NCBI GenBank assembly: GCA_964230805.1
Contig: CAXRIA010000036.1
Location: 1-12,300, forward strand
Direction of reading: 5' to 3'
DNA: 12,300 nucleotides
Source: Flavicella sp964230805
Lineage (GTDB): Bacteria > Bacteroidota > Bacteroidia > Flavobacteriales > Flavobacteriaceae
Made by a program: the position numbers and the translations under genes. Numbering within the stretch: position 1 is the first letter of the stretch; every line of letters begins with the position of its first letter. The notes beneath the pieces are model-generated. The model was not told where the DNA came from and did not search any database. It saw only the letters and a program-made list of their open reading frames with translations. Below, piece after piece: positions 5,852 through 12,300 of the stretch.

Positions 5852-8506
5852 TTACGAGAGGTATTGTTTTACTTTTTCAATAGCCTCAGGTAATCCTGCA
5901 GGATTTTTTCCTCCTGCGGTGGCAAAGAACTTTTGGCCACCACCACCACCTTGGATGAGTTTTCCTAGTTCTCTTACAATTTTACCAGCATCGAGTTCTC
6001 TTTCTTCCACTACGTTTTTTGAAATATAACAAGTCAAAAGTGCTTTTCCGTTGTTCTCTGTGCCAGCAAAGAAAAATAAGTTGTTGATTTCATTTCCTAA
6101 TTCATGCGCCAGATCTTTCAACGCAGCGGCTTCCAAATCAATTTGTGTGGCGATAAAATGGATGCCATTTATTTCTTGAACTTCCTTTTTTAGTTGCGAT
6201 TTGATGGTTTTGGTTTTTTCTTTTACCAAAAGTTCAATCTGCTTTTTTAGAGCTGTGTTTTCTTCTTGTAGGTTTTCAATCGCTTTGATGGGGTTTTTGG
6301 TGTTTTTTAATACAGTTTTTACGCCTTCAAATGCTTTTGATTGTTCAGAAAAGTAGTCTTTGGCTGCGCTACTAGTAATGGCTTCAATTCTTCGGATTCC
6401 TGAGGCAACAGCTCCTTCAGAGATGATTTTGAAATGCCAAATATCTCCCGTGTTCTCAACATGGGTTCCACCACAGAGTTCCATGGATTCACCAAATCGA
6501 ATGGATCGGACTTGGTCACCGTATTTTTCGCCAAATAAGGCAATAGCTCCTTCTGAAATTGCCTGATCGTAGGAGTTATTTCTGTTTTCCTCGAGCGATA
6601 GTTTTTCAGAAATTCGAGTATTTACAAAATCTTCGATCATTTTGAGTTCTTCTGAAGTGACTTTGGTGTAGTGTGAAAAATCGAAACGCAATCCTTTGCT
6701 CTGTACCAAAGATCCTTTTTGTGCTACATGTGTTCCTAGAACATTTCGCAATGCTTGGTGCAAAAGATGGGTGGCTGTATGATTGGCAGCTGTGTTTTTT
6801 CGGTTCGATGCATCTACTTTCACAACAAAGTTGTCTTGCGGGTTTTGAGGTAATTTTTTAACAAGATGAATGATTTGATTGTTTTCTTTTTTAGTGTCAA
6901 AAATTGGGATTTCCTCGTTTTGAGCGGTTTTTAAAACACCTCGATCTCCGACTTGCCCACCACCTTCAGGATAAAAAGGGGTTTGATTGAAAACAAGTTG
7001 AAACAAAGCACCGTCTTTTTTGCTGTCTACTTCTCTGTAGCGAGTAATTTTGACATCAGATGTTAAGGTGTCGTAGCCCACAAAGTTGGGTTCTGTTTGA
7101 TCTACAAGTATGTTCCAATCTCCAGTCGAAACTTGTGCCGCAGAACGCGATCTTTCTTTTTGTTTTTGTAGCTCTAATTCAAATCCTTTTTCATCGAGAG
7201 CAAATCCTTTTTCACTTAAGATAAGTGCTGTCAAGTCTATTGGGAATCCAAAAGTATCGTAGAGTTCGAATGCTTTTTTGCCAGAAACAACGTTTCCTTC
7301 TGATTTTTGAATTACTTGGTCTAAAAGAGAGAGCCCTTGTTCCAACGTTTTTAAGAAAGAGATTTCTTCTTCTTTAATTACGTTGACTACTAATGACTGC
7401 TGTGCTTTGATCTCAGGGAAAACTTCGCCGAGCTGATGACTCAGCACATTGACCAGTTTGAATATGAATGGTTCTTTGGTTTGCAAGAACGTGAAACCGT
7501 ATCGAATGGCTCTTCTTAAAATTCTTCGGATGACATATCCTGCGCCATTGTTGGAGGGTAATTGACCATCAGCAATAGCAAAAGCTACAGCTCTAACGTG
7601 GTCGGCAATCACTCTGATAGCAACGCTTGGTTTGCCATTTTCTTCGGTGGCAATACTGTTTTTGTCGTAGCTAACATTGGTGATACTTTCTATTTCTTGA
7701 ATTAATGGTGTAAAGACATCCGTATCGTAGTTGGATTGTACGTTTTGCATGACCATACACAAACGTTCAAACCCCATGCCTGTGTCCACGTGTTTCGCAG
7801 GGAGTTTTTCTAAAGAACCATCTGCTTTTCGATTGAATTGCATGAATACGAGATTCCAAATTTCTACCACCTGTGGGTGATCCATATTTACGAGGTCACG
7901 TCCTGATACTTTTGCCTTTTCTTCTTTGGAACGAATGTCTACATGAATTTCAGAACACGGTCCACAAGGACCCTGTGCCCCCATTTCCCAGAAGTTATCT
8001 TTTTTATTTCCCAAGATGATTTTTTCTTCCGGAACAATGGCCCTCCAAAAATCATAAGCTTCTTGATCAATTTCTAGGTTTTCAGACTTGTCGCCTTCAA
8101 AAATACTTACATACAGAGCATCTTTGTCAATCTTTAATCGATCTGTCAAGAATTCCCAAGCCCATGCAATGGCTTCTTTTTTAAAATATCCTTCTGATTT
8201 TCCTGATGGGTCACCAAAACTCCAGTTTCCAAGCATTTCAAACATGGTATGGTGGTAGGTGTCCATCCCCACTTCTTCCAAGTCATTGTGTTTCCCAGAA
8301 ACACGGAGGCATTTTTGCGTGTCTGTCACTCTGGAATGGGTGATGGCTTTTTGTCCTAAAAAATACTCTTTGAATTGATTCATACCCGCATTGGTAAACA
8401 TCAATGTAGGGTCTTCCTTTAAAACAATGGGCGCAGAAGCAACAATTTTGTGTTTTTTTTCCTTAAAAAAAGATAAAAATTCTTGTCTGATTTCTTGTGA
8501 CTTCAT
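5852..8506 (-). CDS. alaS: Alanine--tRNA ligase
   Basis: Charges tRNA-Ala in the cytosol and edits misacylated Ser/Gly. The 884-residue protein is full length. The class II catalytic domain opens with motif 1 FTNAGMNQFKEYFLG (37-51), then CLRVSGKHNDLEEVG (66-80) and the motif 2 region HTMFEMLGNWSFGDP (86-100); RRILRRAIRYG follows in the tRNA-recognition part. The editing domain carries the zinc site H576, H580 (HTATH), C678 and H682 (CGGTH). A coiled-coil segment follows (ENLQEENTALKKQIELLVKEK, about 740-770), then the C-Ala domain with the glycine-rich GGGGGQ (853-858) and ATAGG. The start MKSQEIRQEFLSFF is the family's usual one. It is divergent from the M23 peptidase gene across a 143-bp spacer and is followed by a hairpin and the GSCFA gene. 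Confidence 0.98.
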   Translation of the reverse strand: MKSQEIRQEFLSFFKEKKHKIVASAPIVLKEDPTLMFTNAGMNQFKEYFLGQKAITHSRVTDTQKCLRVSGKHNDLEEVGMDTYHHTMFEMLGNWSFGDPSGKSEGYFKKEAIAWAWEFLTDRLKIDKDALYVSIFEGDKSENLEIDQEAYDFWRAIVPEEKIILGNKKDNFWEMGAQGPCGPCSEIHVDIRSKEEKAKVSGRDLVNMDHPQVVEIWNLVFMQFNRKADGSLEKLPAKHVDTGMGFERLCMVMQNVQSNYDTDVFTPLIQEIESITNVSYDKNSIATEENGKPSVAIRVIADHVRAVAFAIADGQLPSNNGAGYVIRRILRRAIRYGFTFLQTKEPFIFKLVNVLSHQLGEVFPEIKAQQSLVVNVIKEEEISFLKTLEQGLSLLDQVIQKSEGNVVSGKKAFELYDTFGFPIDLTALILSEKGFALDEKGFELELQKQKERSRSAAQVSTGDWNILVDQTEPNFVGYDTLTSDVKITRYREVDSKKDGALFQLVFNQTPFYPEGGGQVGDRGVLKTAQNEEIPIFDTKKENNQIIHLVKKLPQNPQDNFVVKVDASNRKNTAANHTATHLLHQALRNVLGTHVAQKGSLVQSKGLRFDFSHYTKVTSEELKMIEDFVNTRISEKLSLEENRNNSYDQAISEGAIALFGEKYGDQVRSIRFGESMELCGGTHVENTGDIWHFKIISEGAVASGIRRIEAITSSAAKDYFSEQSKAFEGVKTVLKNTKNPIKAIENLQEENTALKKQIELLVKEKTKTIKSQLKKEVQEINGIHFIATQIDLEAAALKDLAHELGNEINNLFFFAGTENNGKALLTCYISKNVVEERELDAGKIVRELGKLIQGGGGGQKFFATAGGKNPAGLPEAIEKVKQYLS

Positions 8507-8553
8507 GTGGTGCTTTTATAATTTTCAATACCTAAAAAGAGAACTTTTTAAGT

Positions 8554-8565
8554 TGTTTTAAAACA
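8554..8565. repeat. 12-bp perfect palindrome in the alaS/M23 spacer
   Basis: TGTTTTAAAACA is a perfect palindrome ending 5 bp upstream of the M23 -7 box, so it sits in the spacer of that promoter. It could be an operator, but AT-rich DNA yields such palindromes readily. Confidence 0.4.
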
Positions 8566-8570
8566 TTTTG

Positions 8571-8578
8571 TAAATTTG
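8571..8578 (+). promoter_or_regulatory. -7 promoter element of the M23 gene cluster
   Basis: TAAATTTG is a full match to TAnnTTTG, 71 bp upstream of the ATG at 8650. It predicts a leader of about 65 bases. The nearest TTG upstream (8553-8555) is spaced a few bases too close to be an ideal -33 box. Confidence 0.5.
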
Positions 8579-8627
8579 TTCATCTCAACCGAAATTCCTT
8601 ATGGGTTTTGGGATGTAAATGAGCTTA

Positions 8628-8635
8628 CAAAAGTA
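8628..8635 (-). promoter_or_regulatory. Possible -7 element of alaS
   Basis: On the minus strand this reads TACTTTTG, a full TAnnTTTG match. It would give alaS a leader of about 115 bases and put the -33 region inside the first codons of the M23 gene, where no TTG-like box is evident. It may be a chance match. Confidence 0.3.
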
Positions 8636-8649
8636 CTATATTTAGCATT

Positions 8650-9621
8650 ATGGCGAAAGTAAAATTTTATTACGATTCTGATACGCTTTCTTACAAGAAG
8701 ATCACCGTAAAGAAAAGTACAAAAATTAAGAATTCTCTGTTTTTTTTATTGGCTACCTTGCTTGTTGGATTTTTAGGTTTTATTGCTTTTAGCTATGTTT
8801 TGAAGTCTCCAAATCAGATCAAACTTGAAAGTGAACTTGACAACTTAAAATTACATTACGAGTTGCTCTCAAAAAGAGTAGAGGAAGGGACAGCCGTTTT
8901 GAAAGCTATCCAAGAGAGAGATGATAATATTTACCGTGTGTATTTTGAGGCCAAGCCCATTTCAAAGGAGCAACGTATGGCCGGTTTTGGAGGAGTAAAC
9001 CGTTACAAGTCATTGGATGGTTTTGAAAATTCGACGATGATTAAAGAGGTTACCAAAAAAATAGACGTACTCTCCAAACAGCTTGTGGTGCAATCCAAAT
9101 CTCTAGATGAGATTGTGGAAATGGCTAAGAACAAAAAAGAAATGTTGGCATCGATACCAGCCATTCAGCCCGTTGCGAACAAAGATTTGAAACGAATGGC
9201 TTCAGGATATGGGTACCGCATACATCCAATCTATAAAACAAGAAAGTACCATTGGGGAATGGATTTCTCTGCTCCCAAAGGAACGCCAGTATACGCTACA
9301 GGAAATGGAAAAGTCGAAAAAGTGAAGCGCTCACGCCGTGGCTATGGAAATCAAGTTAAAATAAACCATGGATTTGGGTACAAAACATTTTATGCACATT
9401 TGCAAAAATACACGGTCCGAAAAAATCAAAAAGTCAAAAGAGGTGATTTGATCGGTTATGTAGGGTCTTCTGGAATCTCAACGGCACCTCATTTGCATTA
9501 CGAAGTGATCAAAGGAGGGCGAAAAGTAAATCCAGTGTATTATTATTTCAATGATCTAACACCGGAGGAATATGATAAAATGCTGGAAATGTCATCACAA
9601 GAAAACCAATCACTCGATTAA
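8650..9621 (+). CDS. M23 (LytM-type) peptidoglycan endopeptidase, membrane-anchored
   Basis: Predicted zinc metallopeptidase that cuts peptide cross-links in peptidoglycan, or an activator of such an enzyme. Layout of the 323 residues: a basic cytoplasmic N-terminus with FYYDSDTLSYKKI (6-18), one membrane span (about 29-51), a periplasmic coiled-coil linker (about 55-170), and a C-terminal LytM domain. The zinc and catalytic residues are all there: H201 and D205 (HWGMD), H250 (YAHLQKY) and H281/H283 (HLHYE), so it should be an active hydrolase rather than a degenerate NlpD/EnvC-like one. It is the first gene of a plus-strand run; the merR ATG directly abuts its stop codon (TAAATG), implying translational coupling. 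A -7 box lies at 8571-8578. Confidence 0.95.
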   Translation: MAKVKFYYDSDTLSYKKITVKKSTKIKNSLFFLLATLLVGFLGFIAFSYVLKSPNQIKLESELDNLKLHYELLSKRVEEGTAVLKAIQERDDNIYRVYFEAKPISKEQRMAGFGGVNRYKSLDGFENSTMIKEVTKKIDVLSKQLVVQSKSLDEIVEMAKNKKEMLASIPAIQPVANKDLKRMASGYGYRIHPIYKTRKYHWGMDFSAPKGTPVYATGNGKVEKVKRSRRGYGNQVKINHGFGYKTFYAHLQKYTVRKNQKVKRGDLIGYVGSSGISTAPHLHYEVIKGGRKVNPVYYYFNDLTPEEYDKMLEMSSQENQSLD

Positions 9622-9951
9622 ATGCTTGTCAACTTACCTGAAAAAAGATATTACAAAATAGGAGAAGTGTCCAAAGCTTTTGGGGTAAACACCTCTTTGA
9701 TTCGTTTTTGGGAAAAAGAGTTTTCCATTATCAAACCTAAAAAGAATGCGAAGGGGAATCGCATGTTTACACAAGAAGATATCAAAAACTTTCAATTGAT
9801 TTTTCATCTGGTCAAGGAAAAGGGGTTTACCCTAGAAGGTGCGAAAAAAAAATTGAGAACACAGCCAAAGAATACGGTGGATAACCACGAAATCATTATT
9901 CGTTTGGAGGCGGTGAAGGCCGAGCTTCTCAAAATAAAAAATGAATTGTGA
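9622..9951 (+). CDS. Small MerR-family transcriptional regulator
   Basis: A 109-residue DNA-binding protein with a MerR winged helix-turn-helix: KIGEVSKAFGVNTSLIRFWE (12-31), the wing region KPKKNAKGNRMFT (38-50), then EDIKNFQLIFHLVKEKGFTLEGAKKKL (52-78), followed by a short C-terminal helix (91-108) that probably forms the antiparallel dimer coiled coil. There is no effector domain and no cysteine, so it is not a metal- or redox-sensing MerR; what signal it reads, if any, is unknown. It starts immediately after the M23 stop codon with no spacer, so it is translated with that gene and may regulate its own operon or the envelope genes downstream (inference). A GTG-initiated reading frame overlaps its TGA by four bases (GTGA at 9948). 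Confidence 0.93.
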   Translation: MLVNLPEKRYYKIGEVSKAFGVNTSLIRFWEKEFSIIKPKKNAKGNRMFTQEDIKNFQLIFHLVKEKGFTLEGAKKKLRTQPKNTVDNHEIIIRLEAVKAELLKIKNEL

Positions 9952-10139
9952 AGGAAATCAGCGATTTTCGTTGTCGGTTCTGAAGAAACGGCAAGCATCA
10001 AAAAAGAGGCATTTGATGTTTGTTTTGAGATTTTTAAAATCTCGAAAGGACAGTTTATCAATTTTAATGACAAAAATGGCAAAGCTCGCATGTTGGCATG
10101 ACCATTGCTTTGGTAGAAGAGGATAATATGAAAATTTAA
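9948..10139 (+). pseudogene. Possible frameshifted gene remnant between merR and lemA
   Basis: Not recognised. The stretch is not empty. The frame directly following the merR TGA stays open for 49 codons (9952-10098) and reads like a real protein: AIFVVGSEETASIKKEAF, then FEIFKISKGQFINFNDKNGK, ending at TGA 10099-10101. A second frame then carries HVGMTIALVEEDNMKI up to TAA 10137-10139. Joining them needs a shift near 10093-10096. The second frame is also the one that begins with a GTG at 9948 overlapping the merR stop (MKEISDF, then stop), so two compensating shifts would restore a product of about 63 residues. A third frame has an ATG ORF (9941-10126) with an implausible Lys/Arg/Trp/Cys-rich product. 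Decay of a small gene, or sequencing errors, would explain this; chance open frames are also possible. Confidence 0.35.
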
Positions 10140-10149
10140 AAGAAGTAAA

Positions 10150-10743
10150 ATGAATTTAAAAAAATGGATACCGTTAATAATTTTGGTTCTCGTTGTTGTA
10201 TGGGGATATTCAAAAATTAAAAACTTCAACAATACCGCTGTGGTCTTTCAAGAAGATGCGAAAACAAGTTGGTCGAATGTAGAAAGTTCTTACCAACGGC
10301 GTGCCGATTTGATACCAAATTTGGTCAGTACAGTAAAGGGCTATGCTGCTCACGAGAAGGAGACATTGGAAGCTGTCATAAGTGCAAGAGCTTCAGCAAC
10401 GAGCACTACCATTGATGCCAATAATTTGACAGCTGAAAAGATGGCGGAGTTTCAAAAAGCACAACAAGGATTAGCAGGTGCTTTGGGCAAGTTGATGGTC
10501 GTGGCAGAAAGATATCCAGATTTAAAGGCAAATCAAAATTTTCTAGAACTACAAAGTCAATTGGAGGGTACAGAAAATAGAATCAACGTGGAAAGAAATC
10601 GATTCAATGGTTTTGTGAATAACTACAATAAATTTGTCAAGATTTTTCCAAATTCGATTTTTGCAGGTTGGTTTGGTTTTGAAGAAATGAATAGATTTCA
10701 ATCCTCTAAAGGTAGCGAGAAAGCACCAGCGGTAACCTTTTAA
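10150..10743 (+). CDS. lemA: LemA family membrane protein
   Basis: LemA proteins are small, inner-membrane-anchored helical-bundle proteins of uncertain function. The 197 residues show a single N-terminal membrane span (about 6-20, IPLIILVLVVVWGY), then the family signatures SSYQRRADLIPNLVSTVKGY (46-65) and YPDLKANQNFLELQSQLEGT (122-141), continuing into ENRINVERNRFNGFVNNYN, and the usual IFPNSIFAGWFGF near the C-terminus. The length is normal. Only 2 bp separate its stop from the TPM gene, so the two are co-transcribed. LemA next to TPM-domain genes is a recurrent arrangement in Bacteroidota and elsewhere, and suggests a joint role in the envelope, but the reaction is unknown. The ATG is preceded by an A-rich stretch typical of these genes. 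Confidence 0.96.
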   Translation: MNLKKWIPLIILVLVVVWGYSKIKNFNNTAVVFQEDAKTSWSNVESSYQRRADLIPNLVSTVKGYAAHEKETLEAVISARASATSTTIDANNLTAEKMAEFQKAQQGLAGALGKLMVVAERYPDLKANQNFLELQSQLEGTENRINVERNRFNGFVNNYNKFVKIFPNSIFAGWFGFEEMNRFQSSKGSEKAPAVTF

Positions 10744-10745
10744 AA

Positions 10746-11183
10746 ATGAAGTCACCAGAATATCATTTGTCAGAAAAAGAAGAACAGGCTGTCGTGAAGG
10801 CGATTCAAGAAGCAGAAAAAAACACATCTGGTGAAATTCGTGTGCATATTGAAAAAAGCTCAGAAAAAGAACCTTTGGAACGTGCCAAAGAAGTTTTCCT
10901 TTTTTTAAAAATGAATGAAACGGAAGCGCGCAATGGCGTGTTGTTCTATTTAGCTATAGAAGATCATACATTTGCCATTCTCGGAGATCAAGGAATTGAC
11001 GCTGTGGTTCCTGACGATTTTTGGAACTCGACAAAAGATTTGGTGATCTCGGAGTTTACAAAGGGAGCCTTTGGACGCGGGTTGGTTTTGGGTATTGAAG
11101 AAGCGGGAAAAAAATTGAAAGATTTCTATCCCTATCGTTCGAATGACACAAATGAATTGTCAGATGAAATATCAAAGGCCTGA
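10746..11183 (+). CDS. Cytosolic TPM-domain protein
   Basis: A 145-residue TPM-domain (TPM_phosphatase, YgcG/TLP18.3-like) protein with neither signal peptide nor membrane span. Visible features are the N-terminal helix LSEKEEQAVVKAIQEAEKNT (8-27), SGEIRVHIE (28-36), the strand NGVLFYLAIEDHTFAILGDQ (63-82) and VVPDDFW (87-93). The acidic pair D90-D91 lies where TPM domains are proposed to bind metal. Plant TLP18.3 has acid phosphatase activity, but activity in bacterial members is poorly defined. The short, unanchored form is the usual first TPM gene after lemA in flavobacteria; the secreted second form follows here only after the BI-1 gene. It lies 2 bp from lemA, so is surely in the same transcript. 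Confidence 0.93.
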   Translation: MKSPEYHLSEKEEQAVVKAIQEAEKNTSGEIRVHIEKSSEKEPLERAKEVFLFLKMNETEARNGVLFYLAIEDHTFAILGDQGIDAVVPDDFWNSTKDLVISEFTKGAFGRGLVLGIEEAGKKLKDFYPYRSNDTNELSDEISKA

Positions 11184-11264
11184 AGCGTTGTCTTTGGCAA
11201 AGCCTTTTAAAACCAAAAAATACAATAGAAATAATAAGACGTCGAAAATATAAAATGAATTCAA

Positions 11265-11966
11265 ATGAACAATAACCTAACTTTAGAACAACAAATAACA
11301 CAAATACAGGCAACATTTATATCCAAGGTTTATGGTTGGATGACCTGTGCATTGGTGATAACAGGTGTGGTGGCCATGTGGGCTGCTTCAACGCCTGCCG
11401 TCCTGGATTTTCTTTTTCCTGCTTCTGGGAGCATGATGACTTTTTATATGTTGATTGCTGCGGAATTGATAGCGGTTGTGTATCTGACAGCACGTATTCA
11501 TAAAATGTCCGCCGAAACAGCTGGAACTGTTTTTCTTTTGTATTCTGTATTGAATGGCTTGACACTATCGGTCGTATTTTTGATATACACCAGTTCGTCC
11601 ATTGCTTCGACTTTTCTTGTCGCTGCCGCTACTTTTGGGGTTATGAGCGCCTATGGATACACGACCAAAAAAGACTTAACCTCTATTGGAAATCTGCTTT
11701 TTATGGCACTTATCGGTCTTGTGATTGCCTCGGGGGTCAATTTCTTCATGCAGAGCGCCTTGTTGTATTGGATCATTACCTATGCTGGGGTTTTGATTTT
11801 TGTGGGATTGGTGGCTTACGACACCCAAAAAATAAAGCGAATGGCAGCTGCTGATGATGGAGTAGAGGTGTATCAGAAAAAAGCCATTTTCGGTGCACTG
11901 ACGCTGTATTTGGATTTTGTAAACTTGTTTTTGTACCTCTTGCGTTTTTTGGGAGATCGAAAATAA
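11265..11966 (+). CDS. Bax inhibitor-1 / YccA family membrane protein
   Basis: A 233-residue polytopic inner-membrane protein with seven hydrophobic segments (approximately 23-43, 56-76, 84-108, 112-130, 142-162, 166-185, 208-229). The TMBIM family includes the pH-gated Ca2+-leak protein YetJ and the FtsH-interacting YccA. The two aspartates that form the di-aspartyl pH sensor of YetJ have matches in YDTQKIK (D186) and LYLDFVNLFLYLLR (D217), so ion-leak function is plausible. The N-terminal part TLEQQITQIQATFISKVYGWM (6-26) is typical of flavobacterial members. It starts 81 bp after the TPM gene, with no clear TAnnTTTG box in the gap, so co-transcription with lemA-TPM is likely but not certain. 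Its position between two TPM genes is unusual. Confidence 0.95.
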   Translation: MNNNLTLEQQITQIQATFISKVYGWMTCALVITGVVAMWAASTPAVLDFLFPASGSMMTFYMLIAAELIAVVYLTARIHKMSAETAGTVFLLYSVLNGLTLSVVFLIYTSSSIASTFLVAAATFGVMSAYGYTTKKDLTSIGNLLFMALIGLVIASGVNFFMQSALLYWIITYAGVLIFVGLVAYDTQKIKRMAAADDGVEVYQKKAIFGALTLYLDFVNLFLYLLRFLGDRK

Positions 11967-12033
11967 TTGAAAAAAGATTCGTCGAAACCTGAATTGAAGG
12001 AACGCGCTTTTTTGAAAATAAAAAAATAAAAAC

Positions 12034-12300
12034 TTGAAAAAGTATCTCTTTAAAATTAGTCTTTGTCTTTTTGTGCTTTGTTCGGGAAATGTGGGGCGTG
12101 TTTATGCCCAATACAAAGTACCTCAAAAACCCAAATTTGTTCCTGCTTTAATTGACAGTACGGCCACATTGTCTGGTGAAGAATTTTGGACTCTAAAATC
12201 AAAATTAGAAAGATACCAAAGACAAACGTCGACGGAAATATTGGTGGCTATCATACCTAGTTTGCGCGGAGAAGAAATAAAGTTTTTAGCTGCGCAATGG
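12034..12300 (+). CDS. Secreted TPM-domain protein, 5' part only
   Basis: The first 89 codons of a gene that continues beyond the window. The frame has no ATG or upstream GTG start after the stop at 12019-12021; TTG at 12034 gives MKKYLFKISLCLFVLC, a textbook signal peptide with a probable cleavage site after VYA (residues 23-25, before QYKVP). The mature part, LIDSTATLSGEEFWTLKSKL followed by YQRQTSTEILVAIIPSL, matches the start of a TPM domain (tail helix, then the E-I-x-V strand). Family members with a signal peptide usually go on to a membrane helix and often a glycine-rich tail, which cannot be seen here. The gene starts 68 bp after the BI-1 stop and is probably in the lemA-TPM-BI-1 transcript. 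The TTG start is inferred, since no alternative keeps the signal peptide. Confidence 0.82.
   Translation, partial: MKKYLFKISLCLFVLCSGNVGRVYAQYKVPQKPKFVPALIDSTATLSGEEFWTLKSKLERYQRQTSTEILVAIIPSLRGEEIKFLAAQW

Noticed and set aside
9941..10126. 61-codon plus-strand ORF starting inside merR
   Set aside because: The product is rich in Lys, Arg, Trp, His and Cys and looks like out-of-frame translation; the other two frames in the same stretch give much more protein-like sequence.
9804..10232. 142-codon open frame on the minus strand across merR and the merR-lemA gap
   Set aside because: It is antisense to a clear MerR gene, its product is a Phe/Leu/Ser-rich sequence without recognisable domains, and it spans the spacer only because stops are absent by chance.
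11174..11207. AAAGGC...GCCTTT inverted repeat at the end of the first TPM gene
   Set aside because: The stem is six pairs with a 22-base loop and overlaps the stop codon; too weak to call a terminator separating TPM from BI-1.
11967..12029. 20-codon frame starting with TTG directly after the BI-1 stop (MKKDSSKPEL...)
   Set aside because: It is very short, A-rich and simply continues the BI-1 frame past its stop; BI-1 already ends at the usual family C-terminus.
11776..12126. 116-codon minus-strand ORF over the BI-1 3' end and TPM start
   Set aside because: Antisense shadow of two convincing plus-strand genes with no recognisable motif.

Overview
The window looks like chromosomal core DNA of a marine-type member of the Flavobacteriia (Bacteroidota). 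The support is low GC, almost no Shine-Dalgarno sequences, A/T-rich starts, several upstream TAnnTTTG-like elements (the Bacteroidota -7 promoter box), a GSCFA-domain gene (a family enriched in Bacteroidota), and protein sequences that read like flavobacterial orthologues throughout. No tRNA, rRNA, CRISPR array, insertion sequence or phage gene is visible.

Left third (1-4386): an ApbE-type flavin transferase lipoprotein (+) converges on a minus-strand pair, methionine aminopeptidase (map) followed 23 bp later by a class I methyltransferase. Upstream of map lies gpmI (cofactor-independent phosphoglycerate mutase, -), which ends in a strong hairpin terminator at 2789-2821.

Middle (4387-8506): a 150-bp divergent spacer with three abutting inverted repeats separates gpmI from a small single-domain rhodanese (+). 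The rhodanese and a GSCFA-domain protein (-) end tail to tail on a shared TTAA. Upstream of the GSCFA gene is alaS (-), with a 10-bp-stem hairpin between them. The GSCFA gene has no usable ATG and probably starts at TTG.

Right third (8507-12300): a divergent spacer leads into a plus-strand run: M23 (LytM) endopeptidase, a small MerR-family regulator whose ATG abuts the M23 stop, about 190 bp holding what looks like a frameshifted gene remnant, a LemA-family membrane protein, a cytosolic TPM-domain protein, a Bax-inhibitor-1 (BI-1/YccA) membrane protein, and the 5' end of a second, secreted TPM-domain protein that starts at TTG and runs off the window. The cluster reads as a cell-envelope set (peptidoglycan hydrolase, LemA/TPM membrane module, BI-1 ion-leak channel) behind one small regulator.

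Most of the window is housekeeping. The least ordinary parts are the remnant between merR and lemA, the BI-1 gene sitting between two TPM genes, the dyad array upstream of gpmI, and a methyltransferase whose N-terminal zinc-ribbon positions appear to have lost all four cysteines. I see no convincing wholly new system.
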